Assembly (NCBI RefSeq): GCF_004364245.1
Contig: NZ_SOAV01000002.1
Coordinates: forward strand, 124,001-188,000
Source: Streptomyces sp. BK208
GTDB taxonomy: Bacteria > Actinomycetota > Actinomycetes > Streptomycetales > Streptomycetaceae
Reading direction: 5' to 3'
DNA length: 64,000 bases
Position 1 is the stretch's first letter; each line of letters begins with the position of its first letter. The notes below the pieces were generated by a model. The model was not told where the DNA came from, made no database searches, and worked only from the letters and a program-made list of their open reading frames with translations. A program made the translations under genes and the position numbers. This document shows, in pieces, positions 44,636 through 53,566 of this stretch.

Positions 44636-44670
44636 CAACCGGTAGTTGATCGTTAATCAACTACCGGTTG
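44636..44670. promoter_or_regulatory. Perfect 15-bp inverted repeat, 5-base loop
   Basis: CAACCGGTAGTTGAT and its complement ATCAACTACCGGTTG around CGTTA. It is AT-rich for this DNA and has no T-run. It lies after the MerR stop and 18 bp before a TTGACA hexamer at 44688 that could be the -35 of the kinase promoter, so it can be an operator as well as a terminator. Confidence 0.6.
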
Positions 44671-44801
44671 GTATGACATGTCGCGCCTTGACACCCCCTG
44701 GCGCTCAAGGCATGCTCAATCCGATCTTCGGACCCCCTCCCTCTCCACAACGTCGTCGGGCGGGCGGCGTGGTGACGAGCATCGACGGGGGCTGATAGGC
44801 A

Positions 44802-45971
44802 ATGGACACCACACCGCCAACGGACTCGCTGGGCGGCATTCTTGATCCTGGAGGCGCGGCGCTCGCCGCCGAATTGAACGATCTGGAATCGGAACTCCTC
44901 GACACATACCGACGCCTGCTCGTGAGCCAGCGCAACCCGCTGGGAATCGACCAGGAGGCGTGGACGACCTGTCGGCAGCAGGCCCGGCACGTCATCGAGG
45001 AATGCGTCCACGCGCTCCGCCGTGGCGCACAGCCCCAGCTCAGCCGTCAGCTGCTGCAGAAGACCCGGCGTCTGGGCGGCGCACGCATCTCCCAGGGCAT
45101 CGCACCCGTGTACTCGGTGCGGGCCGGGGCCCTGCTGTTCCAGGTCGTCATGGAGGCGCTCGGCGATGCCGCCGTACGCCATCCCGGGGCCGCCCACCAG
45201 TTGATGAGCGCCCTGATCAGTCTGCAGACCGCGATCACCCGGCGGCTGGAGGAGGGCGCGGGCGGCTTCGACCTGTTTCTGCTGGACGTGGTGTGCGACG
45301 CGGAGCAGCAGGGCCGGCACGGCATGGCTCGCGAGATCCACGACCGGATCGGTTCCATCGCCTCGCTGGCTCTGCGGCAACTGGAACTCTACGAGCTGAC
45401 CCAGGGCCCCACGCCGACCGCGGACCCTCGCCTCGGCAGCCTGAAACAGGCCATTCTGGAGACGCTCTACACGACGCGTGACATCGTTACCGAGCTGCGC
45501 ACACGGACCAACACCACGCGGTCGCTGCAGATGGCCCTTAGGGCGTTCATCTCGGCGATGGCGCTCGACGAACCCCTGGTGGAGATCCGGGTCACCGACC
45601 CGCACGACCTGCTGCCGCGGTCGCTCGGCGACGACCTCTTCCTGATGCTCCGCGAGTGCCTGCGCAACGCGATCACGCACGCCTCCGCGACGCGCGTCAC
45701 CATCGAGGTGCACGTCGACGGCGCGCAGGCGCGGGCCACGGTGCGAGACGACGGGGTCGGCTTCTCCCCGCGGCTGCGGACGGGCAACGGCCTCATGTCG
45801 CTGACCGAGCGGACGAGCCTGCTCGGCGGCCGGGTCACCATCGACAGCGAACCGGGCAAAGGCACTGCCATCGTGCTGTCCGTGCCGGTCGGCCGGCTGG
45901 ACGGCCGCGACGACGAGCAGGACAAGGAGAACCATGGAGAGCACGGACGCGGCACGGCCGCCCGCGCCTGA
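44802..45971 (+). CDS. NarL-type cytoplasmic sensor histidine kinase
   Basis: A 389-aa kinase. No membrane helix is visible; the first 165 residues are an unknown sensor region. The HisKA_3 dimerisation helix has AREIHDRIGS (phospho-accepting H180), and the ATPase has FLMLRECLRNAITHASA, RDDGVGF and SMSLTERTSLLGG-like GLMSLTER motifs. The next gene, a LuxR-type response regulator, starts inside its 3' end (38-bp overlap), so this is a coupled two-component pair. The ribosome site is weak. Confidence 0.9.
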   Translation: MDTTPPTDSLGGILDPGGAALAAELNDLESELLDTYRRLLVSQRNPLGIDQEAWTTCRQQARHVIEECVHALRRGAQPQLSRQLLQKTRRLGGARISQGIAPVYSVRAGALLFQVVMEALGDAAVRHPGAAHQLMSALISLQTAITRRLEEGAGGFDLFLLDVVCDAEQQGRHGMAREIHDRIGSIASLALRQLELYELTQGPTPTADPRLGSLKQAILETLYTTRDIVTELRTRTNTTRSLQMALRAFISAMALDEPLVEIRVTDPHDLLPRSLGDDLFLMLRECLRNAITHASATRVTIEVHVDGAQARATVRDDGVGFSPRLRTGNGLMSLTERTSLLGGRVTIDSEPGKGTAIVLSVPVGRLDGRDDEQDKENHGEHGRGTAARA

Positions 45972-46608
45972 GCCGATCCGCATCGTCGCCGTCGACGACC
46001 ACTCGCTGCTGCGCGGCGCCCTGTGCGAGCTGTTGAACGCGGAGGAGGACCTGCGTGTCGTGGCCGACACGGACACGTCCAAGGGCTTGGGTGACCTGGT
46101 GGAGTACACCCGCGCCGATGTCGTCCTGCTCGACGTGGAGATGCCGGAGCACCATGCGCCCACCGTCGTCACCGACTTGACCCGGCGCTTTCCACGGCTG
46201 AACGTCCTGATCCTGACGATGTACAACGACGCGCAGGTGGTGCAGGAGCTGATCGCGCGCGGTGCCCGCGGATATCTGCACAAGAGCGTACCGCGGGAAT
46301 CGTTGCTGAGCGCGATCCGGAATACAGTGACGAACGACCCGCACATGACCATTGCCGTGCCGCTCAGCGGAATGGGAGAATCCGGATTCAGGGAACCGCA
46401 GCAGACGCTCTCCCCGCGCGAACGGGAAGTCCTCGCTCAGGCAGCGGCGGCGCTGAGCAACCGCCAGATCGCCGGCAGACTGGGCATTACCGAAGGCACC
46501 GTGAAGCGACACCTGCGCAACATCTTCGAGAAGCTCGGGGCGGTCTCCCGAATTGACGCGGTAAATAAAGCAGTTGACGCGCACTTAATCCGGCGTCCCA
46601 GAGGATGA
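45934..46608 (+). CDS. LuxR/NarL-family response regulator, TTA-containing
   Basis: A 224-aa response regulator. The receiver has AVDDHSLLRGAL and the phospho-acceptor D67 in VVLLDVEMPEH. The HTH is LSPREREVLAQAAAALSNRQ..GITEGTVKRHLRNIFEKL. Codon 218 is TTA (46585-46587), rare in Streptomyces, so full translation should depend on the bldA tRNA. The last codons (GTA AAT AAA GCA GTT) are unusually AT-rich. AAGGAG precedes the ATG. The partner kinase is upstream. Confidence 0.9.
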   Translation: MESTDAARPPAPEPIRIVAVDDHSLLRGALCELLNAEEDLRVVADTDTSKGLGDLVEYTRADVVLLDVEMPEHHAPTVVTDLTRRFPRLNVLILTMYNDAQVVQELIARGARGYLHKSVPRESLLSAIRNTVTNDPHMTIAVPLSGMGESGFREPQQTLSPREREVLAQAAAALSNRQIAGRLGITEGTVKRHLRNIFEKLGAVSRIDAVNKAVDAHLIRRPRG

Positions 46609-46695
46609 GGTACCGGGTGCATACATCTTAGGTGGTAGGCGCCCTGCACCATGGGGGCGTTTCCTGGATGCCCGGCACGGATTAGATTCATTTGC

Positions 46696-47634
46696 ATGTC
46701 CATAGTGACGCCTGCAAGAATCGAGACGTCCTCGCACCGGACCGGCCCTCCTTCTCGGAATAGCTTGCTCCGTCGGATCGCCTTGTGTGCGCAGGAATCC
46801 CGCTACGCGGTACAAGTCATCTTCCTGCTCCGCTTCACGGCGGCCGGAACAGCCGGTGCCACCTCGCACCAGGCGCTGACCGGCACCCTTGTTCCCGGGG
46901 CGGCCGTCTGGCTGTGCTGCATCGTCTTCGCCTATCTGTACAACGGCGTCAGCGACATCGGTGAGGACCGGGCCAACGGCTCGACCCGGCCGATCGCCCG
47001 CGGCGCTCTGCCCGTGCGGACCGCACGACGGGCATGCCTGCTCCTGGTGATCCTCGCGGTGACCGGCGGTGCCCTGCTCGGCCCGGTGATGTGCACGCTG
47101 ACCCTGTGCATGCTGGCACTCGGGTACGGCTACTCCGCCCCCGCGTTCGCACTGAAGCGGACGACGCCCGGCGCCATGTTCGCGGTGCTCGGCAGCGGAA
47201 TCCTCACCTATCTCGCCGGTGCCACCAGCGGCGCGGGGCACTTCCCGCCCGCTTTCGTCGCCTTCGCCCTCGCGATGTGCCTGTGGATGGCCCTGGTCGG
47301 CGCCGTCACCAAGGACTCGTCCGACACCGAGGGCGACGCGCGGCACGGCCGCCGCAACTGGACGCTGCAATGGGGCAGCTTCCGTACCGCCCTGCTCGTG
47401 ACCGTCTGCTCGCTGGCCATCGGCGTCTCGCTCGCCGTCACCGCCGCGCTGCTGTCCGCGTCCGGCCTGTTCGCCCCCGCGGTGACGGTGCTGTGCGGCG
47501 CGTTCGCGCTGTCCGCCGCGGCACTCACGGCTCGCCGGGACGCCTCCCGCGGCCGGCGCAGGCTGCCGTACCGGATCTTCATGGTCACGCAGTACACGGC
47601 ACATCTCGCCTTGCTCGCCCAGTTGATCATCTGA
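46696..47634 (+). CDS. UbiA-family prenyltransferase
   Basis: A membrane-bound aromatic or polyketide prenyltransferase fold of about 312 aa with eight to nine helices. The two Asp-rich motifs are present: NGVSDIGED (N83, D87, D91) in the second helix region and KDSSDTEGD near residue 201. The start MSIVTPARIETSSH is used; a slightly earlier ATG (46651) is the alternative, neither with a good ribosome site. No obvious menaquinone, ubiquinone or chlorophyll genes are nearby, so it is probably a specialised-metabolism enzyme, next to a SARP activator. Confidence 0.87.
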   Translation: MSIVTPARIETSSHRTGPPSRNSLLRRIALCAQESRYAVQVIFLLRFTAAGTAGATSHQALTGTLVPGAAVWLCCIVFAYLYNGVSDIGEDRANGSTRPIARGALPVRTARRACLLLVILAVTGGALLGPVMCTLTLCMLALGYGYSAPAFALKRTTPGAMFAVLGSGILTYLAGATSGAGHFPPAFVAFALAMCLWMALVGAVTKDSSDTEGDARHGRRNWTLQWGSFRTALLVTVCSLAIGVSLAVTAALLSASGLFAPAVTVLCGAFALSAAALTARRDASRGRRRLPYRIFMVTQYTAHLALLAQLII

Positions 47635-47657
47635 CGTGGAGACGGGGGATCATCACC

Positions 47658-48479
47658 ATGCACTTCACCCGGGCAACGCTCCGAACGGCCGACCGCGAAC
47701 GCGCACGGCCCGCGCTGGCGCTGCGCATACTCGGCCCGCTGGAGGCCGTCGGCACGGGCGGCCTGACGCACCGCCCGCGCGGTCCCAAGGTCGGCAAGCT
47801 CCTCGCTCTGCTCGCCGTGCGCGCACACGACATCGTCGAGGTGGACACGCTCGTCGAGGAGCTGTGGGACACCGCGCCACCGCCCACCGCCGTCTCCACC
47901 GTGCGCACGCACGTCTACCACCTGCGCCAGGAGCTGGACCGGGCGCTCGGCCCCGACATCGCCCGCGGGGTCATCGCCACCGAGGCCACCGGCTACTCGC
48001 TGCGCACGGCCCCGGGCATGCTCGACCTGGAGAACTTCACCCGGCTCTACGGTCAGGGGCGCGCGGAGCTGCGCGCGGGACACCGCGAGCGGGCCCTGGA
48101 GCGCCTCGACGCGGCGCTCGGCCTGTGGCGCGGGCGTACGCTCGCCGACGTGGCGCAGGGCCGAGTGCTGGCCGGGCACGCCGCGCGGATCGAGGAACTG
48201 CGGGTACGCGCCCAGGAGCTGCGGATCGAGGCCGCCATGGGGCTCGGGCTGCACCGCGAACTGGTGCCGGAGCTGCGCAGTCTGGTCGCCGTCGACCCGC
48301 TCAACGAGTGGCTGCACGCGCGTCTCATCGACGCCCTGCACCGCTGCGGTAGACGAGGGGACGCGTTGCGCGCCTTCTACGACGTGCGGGCCGTGCTCGC
48401 CGAGGAGTTGGGCCTGGAGCCCTCCGCGGATCTGCGGCGGCTCCAGCACGACATCCTGGCGGGCGGCCCCGCGGCGTGA
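47658..48479 (+). CDS. SARP family transcriptional activator
   Basis: A 273-aa pathway-specific activator. The OmpR-like DNA-binding domain runs from ALRILGPLEAV through LVEELWDTAPPPTAVSTVRT and YHLRQELD; the BTAD domain follows (LENFTRLYGQGRAELR..LRVRAQELRIEAAMGLGLH..NEWLHARLIDALHRCGRRGD). It lacks NB-ARC, so it is a small SARP like ActII-ORF4. GACGGGGGA precedes the ATG by 8 bases. It follows ubiA by 23 bp and may activate that cluster. Confidence 0.92.
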   Translation: MHFTRATLRTADRERARPALALRILGPLEAVGTGGLTHRPRGPKVGKLLALLAVRAHDIVEVDTLVEELWDTAPPPTAVSTVRTHVYHLRQELDRALGPDIARGVIATEATGYSLRTAPGMLDLENFTRLYGQGRAELRAGHRERALERLDAALGLWRGRTLADVAQGRVLAGHAARIEELRVRAQELRIEAAMGLGLHRELVPELRSLVAVDPLNEWLHARLIDALHRCGRRGDALRAFYDVRAVLAEELGLEPSADLRRLQHDILAGGPAA

Positions 48480-49037
48480 ACACGGCAGCCGTGACGGCCT
48501 CCACCGGTCCCGGGGTCCGGGGCCGGGGTCGCAGGTCCGGACACCGGCGGTTCGTGCGCGGCGTCCGGTGCGGGGAGTAACGCCCGCGAGGAGATGACGG
48601 CAGTACGAGGGGGCGGTTTCCCGCAGGGGCGGGAGGCCGCCCCCTCCGGTGTGGTTTCCCGCAGGGGGAGGCCGCCCCGTGTGGTGCGTTCCAAGCAGGG
48701 CCGGGACGTCGCTTCTTTCCCGGTGACCGGTCGTTGACCTGGCAGGACAGTCCCCGTCGAGCGGCTGGTGCCGGACGAGTCGTGGTTGTCGTGCTGTCCC
48801 CGGGCGGGTCGACCCGCGGCGAATTCGGGCTGGACCGGGCCCGCCACGCGCCGCCGTACTCGCCAGTGACGGGTGCGGCCGGACCTGCCCACCGGCAGAC
48901 CGGAGGAAGCGCTCAGCCGCTCTTCGTCCGGCCGTGCCCGAAGGGCGCGGGAAGTGGTCCCCAGGGACCCCGGTCGCCCCGGTTCGGGGCGTCTTCGAAG
49001 CGCCTTGCCCGGGACCGGCGTGTTCCGAACGCGCCTT
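48480..49037. other. Gene-free region between SARP and lactonase-like gene
   Basis: About 560 bases without a credible gene. It contains a direct repeat: GGTTTCCCGCAGGGG followed by GGAGGCCGCCCC occurs at about 48615 and again at 48653 (38-bp period). Several open frames cross it but have no coding character. Confidence 0.6.
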
Positions 49038-50219
49038 CTAGCGGAGGATGACGCAGCTGGGGCTGGGGACCGAGAGCGGTGCGGCGGCCGGGGCCAGGCG
49101 GCCGGTCTCCGGGTCGAGGCGGAAGGCGCTCACCGACTGGCCCGCCTGGTTGGCGGTGTAGACGTAGCGGTCGGACGCGTCGAGCGCCACGTCGCGAGGC
49201 CAGCGGGTGCCCGGTGCCTTAGCGGTGACGGGTTGGGACTGCACGAGGCGCAGCCGGCGGCCCGCGTCGGCGGTGCGGAACGACTCGACCGTGTCCATGC
49301 CCCGGTCGGCCGTCACCAGGAACCTGCCGTCCTTGGTGAGGTGTACGGCGGAGGGGGCGTTGCGCGGGTTGAGACCGGCCGGAGCGACGGAGGCGTGCGC
49401 GACCGCGGCGAGATCCCCGCTGTCCGGGTCGTACGTCCAAGTGGTGACGGTGTGGCCGAGCTCGTTGGTGACGTAGGCGAGCCGGCCGCCGGGATGGAAG
49501 ACGAGGTGTCGCGGGCCGGTCCGGGGCGGCAGGGCGGCGCGGCCGGACTCGGTCAGGCGGCCGGTGCGTCTGTCGAAGTCGTAGACGTAGATGCGGTCGT
49601 TGCCCTTGTCCGGTACGAGGACGCGGCGGCCCGCGGTGTCGAAGGCGACCATGTGCGGGTGCGGGCCGCGCTGTTCGTCGGGGTGCGGGCCGTGGCCACG
49701 GTGCGCAACGACCTGGACGGCGTCCTCCAGGGAGCCGTCGGGGGCGATCGGCACCACCGTGACGTGGCCCGAGTCGTAGTTCACGGTCAGCAGGAAACGG
49801 CCGTCCGGGGAGACGGCGAGGTGGACCGGGGCGGCGCCGTGGCTGGAGCGGGGCCGGCCCAGCGGGACCAGGTCCTCGCCTTCGACGCGGTAGGCGTGCA
49901 GTGCGCCCGTGGCACCGTCCGGGCGCTGGCTGACGGCGTAGAGGCGGGCTCCGTCCGGGGACAGCGTGAGGTACGAGGGGTTCTCGATGCCGCGGCGCCA
50001 GCCGGTGATGTGCAGCTCGCCGGTCGTGCCCACCCGGGCCACGCCGATGCCCGGCAGGCCCGGGAGGCCGTACTCACCCTCGGTGAACCCGCCGATGTAC
50101 GCGAGGCGTGCATGCGGGCGGGGGGCGTTCCCGGTCACGGCTCGGGCGGCGGTCCAGCCTGCGGCGGAGACGGTGCCTGCGGCGGCGAGAACGAGGAGGT
50201 CGCGGCGAGTGGGGTGCAT
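49038..50219 (-). CDS. Tat-exported lactonase-like beta-propeller protein
   Basis: A 393-aa protein of the lactonase/6-phosphogluconolactonase-like (YbhE/YncE) seven-bladed propeller family. A twin-arginine signal PTRRDLLVLAAAGTVSAAG begins the protein. Repeats such as PSYLTLSPDGARLYAVSQ and PRHLVFHPGGRLAYVTNELG mark the blades. GGGAG lies 6 bases before ATG. Exported members are of unknown substrate; in this region it could act on an extracellular lactone (inference). Confidence 0.87.
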   Translation of the reverse strand: MHPTRRDLLVLAAAGTVSAAGWTAARAVTGNAPRPHARLAYIGGFTEGEYGLPGLPGIGVARVGTTGELHITGWRRGIENPSYLTLSPDGARLYAVSQRPDGATGALHAYRVEGEDLVPLGRPRSSHGAAPVHLAVSPDGRFLLTVNYDSGHVTVVPIAPDGSLEDAVQVVAHRGHGPHPDEQRGPHPHMVAFDTAGRRVLVPDKGNDRIYVYDFDRRTGRLTESGRAALPPRTGPRHLVFHPGGRLAYVTNELGHTVTTWTYDPDSGDLAAVAHASVAPAGLNPRNAPSAVHLTKDGRFLVTADRGMDTVESFRTADAGRRLRLVQSQPVTAKAPGTRWPRDVALDASDRYVYTANQAGQSVSAFRLDPETGRLAPAAAPLSVPSPSCVILR

Positions 50220-50362
50220 GTGGGCTCCCGTGGTCTTCTGGGCTTCGTGAACGGGTGCGGGCCGCGGTTCCGGGCGCGCCCCGCGACGGAGCCCCGCGTC
50301 ACTCGGGGCGCGGGGAGCCGCGGCCGGCTCTCACCGGACCTGCGGACGGGATCCCGGCACCG

Positions 50363-51256
50363 TCACACCGAGGCCCCGAACACCAGCCCCGGCGCGAACA
50401 GCACCGCCAGTCCCGCCGCTCCGGCTCCGAGGAGGATCTGCCAGAGAGTGCGCAGTCCCCGGACCCGGTCCGAGCGGCGTGCCGCGGCCAGGGCCGCGAT
50501 CGCGGCGGCCCAGGCCGGAAGAGCCAGCCGCAAGGTGATCTCCCCCGTGAAGACGAGCCCCGCGTGCGCGGAGACGCACTGCGCCGCCGTGCACACGGCG
50601 GGCACGCCGTCCCCCGCCCAGGCGGCGCCCGCGGCGAGCACGGCCAGCGGGCCTACGGCGGCCAGCGCCGTCAGCCACACGTAGGGGGCGAGTTGCGTAC
50701 CTTCCCGGGCGTCCCGGGCCCGGCGCCGGTGGACCGCGTAGGCGGCGAGCGCGGGGAGCCAGCCGGCCAGCACGCCGAAGAGGCCGGCGTGCGACGCCTC
50801 GGCCAGCGCGGACCAGGCGCCGTCCGGCCCGTACGGCGGCCGGAGCAGAGCGAGCAGGCCGGTGGCCGAGGCGAGGCCCGCCGCCGTATGGGCCCAGGTC
50901 CGGGCGAAGGAAGGGGCACCCGCCCACGCGACGTACACCCCGGCGAGCGTGACGAGCAGCAGCGGCGGTCCGGCGGTCACGCCCCACGCGAGCGGAAACC
51001 CGGGGAGCCCGCTGCCCAGCGGGGCGGACCAGCCGCCCCAGTCGCCGAAGAGCGCGGCGAGCACGGCGGTGGCGCCGGCCGCGACGACGGGGGCGGCACC
51101 CTGCCCGGCGGGACCGTGCGCGGCGTCCGGCCTCCCGGGCGGTGTCCGCGGCCGTCGCTCGGCGGGTCGGTGCGAGGAAGGGGGCACCGCGCCCCGGGAC
51201 ACCGCCGACGGGGGATCGGCGGGCGCGGAGCGCGGTGCGGTCTCGGGGGTGGTCAC
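50363..51256 (-). CDS. Multi-span membrane protein coupled to MMPL transporter
   Basis: A 297-aa integral membrane protein with about 7 to 9 hydrophobic helices and a Pro/Arg-rich N-terminus. The GTG start overlaps the stop of the MMPL gene (GTGA), so translation is coupled. Three Cys residues and an HAGLVFTGE region occur near the C-terminal helices. I do not recognise a family; a partner for the MMPL exporter is likely from the overlap. Confidence 0.75.
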   Translation of the reverse strand: MTTPETAPRSAPADPPSAVSRGAVPPSSHRPAERRPRTPPGRPDAAHGPAGQGAAPVVAAGATAVLAALFGDWGGWSAPLGSGLPGFPLAWGVTAGPPLLLVTLAGVYVAWAGAPSFARTWAHTAAGLASATGLLALLRPPYGPDGAWSALAEASHAGLFGVLAGWLPALAAYAVHRRRARDAREGTQLAPYVWLTALAAVGPLAVLAAGAAWAGDGVPAVCTAAQCVSAHAGLVFTGEITLRLALPAWAAAIAALAAARRSDRVRGLRTLWQILLGAGAAGLAVLFAPGLVFGASV

Positions 51257-53454
51257 CGGGTGGCCCCGGCGTGGCGGGACGGGGCCGGTGCGGGGTCCGG
51301 CGGCGGGGCGTCGGAGCCCTCGCGCAGGCCGTACTTCGCCCACCAGCGGGCCAGCGGTTCCGGTGCCCACCAAGCCCACTTGCCGAGCAGCGCCATCGTG
51401 GCCGGCACCAGCAGCCCGCGCACGATGGTCGCGTCGACCAGGACCGCGATGACCAGACCGACGCCGATCATCTTCATGAAGAGGATGGAAGAGGCCATGA
51501 AGCCGCCCACGACCACGACCAGGAGCAGCGCGGCACTGGTGATGATCTTCGCGGTGCGCTGCACGCCCAGCGCCACGGACTCCACGACGTCACCGCTGAC
51601 GTCGAACTCCTCACGCACCCGCGACAGCAGGAACACCTCGTAGTCCATGGCGAGTCCGAAGGCGATCGCGACGACCAGGACGGGGAAGTTGACGTCCACC
51701 GCGCCGATCGGCTCGAAGCCCAGCAGGCCGGACAGGTGGCCGTCCTGGAAGATCCACTTGATCGCGCCGAAGGCGGCGAGGAGCGAGAGCAGGTTCAGGA
51801 TGACCGACTTGAGCGGCAGCAGCAGGGAGCCGAACGCCAGGAACAGGACCAGGAAGGAGACCACCGCGACGAACAGCGCCATCCACGGCAGGCGTTCACC
51901 GATCATGTCGACGATGTCGACGCGGGAGGCGGGCATGCCGGTGACCAGGGTCTCGGCGCCGCCGGGCGGGTCGACCGCGCGCACGTCGCCGACCAGGGCG
52001 CGGGCGGCGTCGGACATCGGGTCCGGCGTGTAGTGCAGGGTGACCCGGGCGTCCTTGCCCGCGACGTTCGTCGGGGTCGCCGACGCCACTCCGTCGATCT
52101 TCGCCAGCTCTTCGGCGTAGGAGGCGACCTGGGAGGGCCGCGCGGGGCCGTCGAAGCGGACGACCGAGGTCATGATCCGGCCGGGGTCGACCTCGAAATC
52201 GGTGGAGAGCTCCTTGCTGACGACCTTCGCGTCGGCGTCCGAGGGCAGTACCCACTCGCCGGGGCGGGCCCAGTTCACACCGAGCAGCGGCGCGCCGAGG
52301 CCGACCAGGACGGCGACGATCGCGAGGGTGGAGATCAACGGCCTGCGCATCACGGCATGGGCGGTGCGGTACCAGCGGCCCCGCGTTTCGGGCCGGGGGG
52401 TGCGCCGGCCCGAACCGGGCAGCGGGATACGCCACTTGTCGATGCTGTGGCCGGTGTAGCGCAGCAGCGCGGGCAGCAGGGTGAGGGCGCCGACGACCGC
52501 GAAGGCGACGACGGCCACGGCCGCGTACCCCATGGAGGACAGGAAGCGGGAAGGGAAGAAGAGGAGCCCGGCGAAGGAGATCGCCACAGCGATGCCGGAG
52601 AAGGCGACGGTGCGGCCCGCCGTGGCGGTGGCACGCTGCACCGCCGTGTCGACGTCGGCGCCCGCGTGCAGTTCCTCGCGGAACCGGTTCACCATGAACA
52701 GCGCGTAGTCGATGGCGAGTCCGAGGCCGAGGATCGTGATGACGTTGATGACGGTGCTGGAGACGTCCGTGAACATCGTCAGGACGCGGAGCACCACGAA
52801 CGAGCCGAGCGCCACGAACGATCCGACGGCCAGCGGCAGGAGGGCCGCGATCGCACTGCGGAAGATCAGCACGAGGAGGATCAGCAGGATCGGCACCGAG
52901 AGCATCTCGGCACGTGCGATGTCCGACCCGGTCAGCGCGTTGACCTGCTCGGTCATCGCGGCGACGCCGCCGTAGCGGACTTCGGTGCCCTGCGCTTCGA
53001 AGTCCTCCTTGATCTTGTCGAGCGCCTCGACCTGCTCCTGGTCCACGTCGCTGGTGAACTGCACGGTCGCGTACGTCTTGGTGCCGTCCGCGGAGACGTA
53101 CGCGCCCTTGTCCTGGCGGCCCGGGTGCCAGTAGGAGTCGAGCCGTTCGATGCCGGCGCGCGGTACGCCGTCGAGGGCGGAGCGCACGGCGGGGCCGAAG
53201 TCGTCGACGGTGGCGTCGCTGCCCCGTGCGGCCTCATAGACCACGATCAGGTCGTTGGACTCCCGGCCGAGCGGGCCCTCCAGCACCTTGTCCGCCTGGA
53301 CGGACTCACTGGCCGGGTCGTCGAAGCCGGCGCCGCCGGTGAACGAAGCGAAGACCCGGGTGCCCCAGACGCCGGCGAAGAGGGTGAAGACGACTGCCGC
53401 GACGACAACCCATGCACGGCGCCGCGCGGTAAATCTTCCGATTGCGGCAAACAC
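51253..53454 (-). CDS. MMPL/RND-family exporter (ActII-ORF3-like)
   Basis: A 733-aa transporter with two repeats of one plus five helices and two large extracellular loops, as in MmpL and ActII-ORF3. Family blocks include TILGLGLAIDYALFMVNRFR and its second-half twin AIAFGLAMDYEVFLLSRVRE, with the proton-relay Asp-Tyr pairs in both. The GTG start follows AGGAGAG. It probably exports a lipid-like or polyketide product of this region. Confidence 0.93.
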   Translation of the reverse strand: MFAAIGRFTARRRAWVVVAAVVFTLFAGVWGTRVFASFTGGAGFDDPASESVQADKVLEGPLGRESNDLIVVYEAARGSDATVDDFGPAVRSALDGVPRAGIERLDSYWHPGRQDKGAYVSADGTKTYATVQFTSDVDQEQVEALDKIKEDFEAQGTEVRYGGVAAMTEQVNALTGSDIARAEMLSVPILLILLVLIFRSAIAALLPLAVGSFVALGSFVVLRVLTMFTDVSSTVINVITILGLGLAIDYALFMVNRFREELHAGADVDTAVQRATATAGRTVAFSGIAVAISFAGLLFFPSRFLSSMGYAAVAVVAFAVVGALTLLPALLRYTGHSIDKWRIPLPGSGRRTPRPETRGRWYRTAHAVMRRPLISTLAIVAVLVGLGAPLLGVNWARPGEWVLPSDADAKVVSKELSTDFEVDPGRIMTSVVRFDGPARPSQVASYAEELAKIDGVASATPTNVAGKDARVTLHYTPDPMSDAARALVGDVRAVDPPGGAETLVTGMPASRVDIVDMIGERLPWMALFVAVVSFLVLFLAFGSLLLPLKSVILNLLSLLAAFGAIKWIFQDGHLSGLLGFEPIGAVDVNFPVLVVAIAFGLAMDYEVFLLSRVREEFDVSGDVVESVALGVQRTAKIITSAALLLVVVVGGFMASSILFMKMIGVGLVIAVLVDATIVRGLLVPATMALLGKWAWWAPEPLARWWAKYGLREGSDAPPPDPAPAPSRHAGATR

Positions 53455-53566
53455 TTCTCTCTCCTGAATTCTTCATTCTTCGACGAATTGACGGAACATA
53501 CGGGAACCTCGCCCACCAGCCTCACTGAATTTCCGGGCGCGTGATATTCCCATTCCGGGGAAGGCG

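Noticed and set aside
48734..49051. Small ORF between SARP and the lactonase-like gene
   Set aside because: No ribosome site, low-complexity product and overlap with the end of a real gene.
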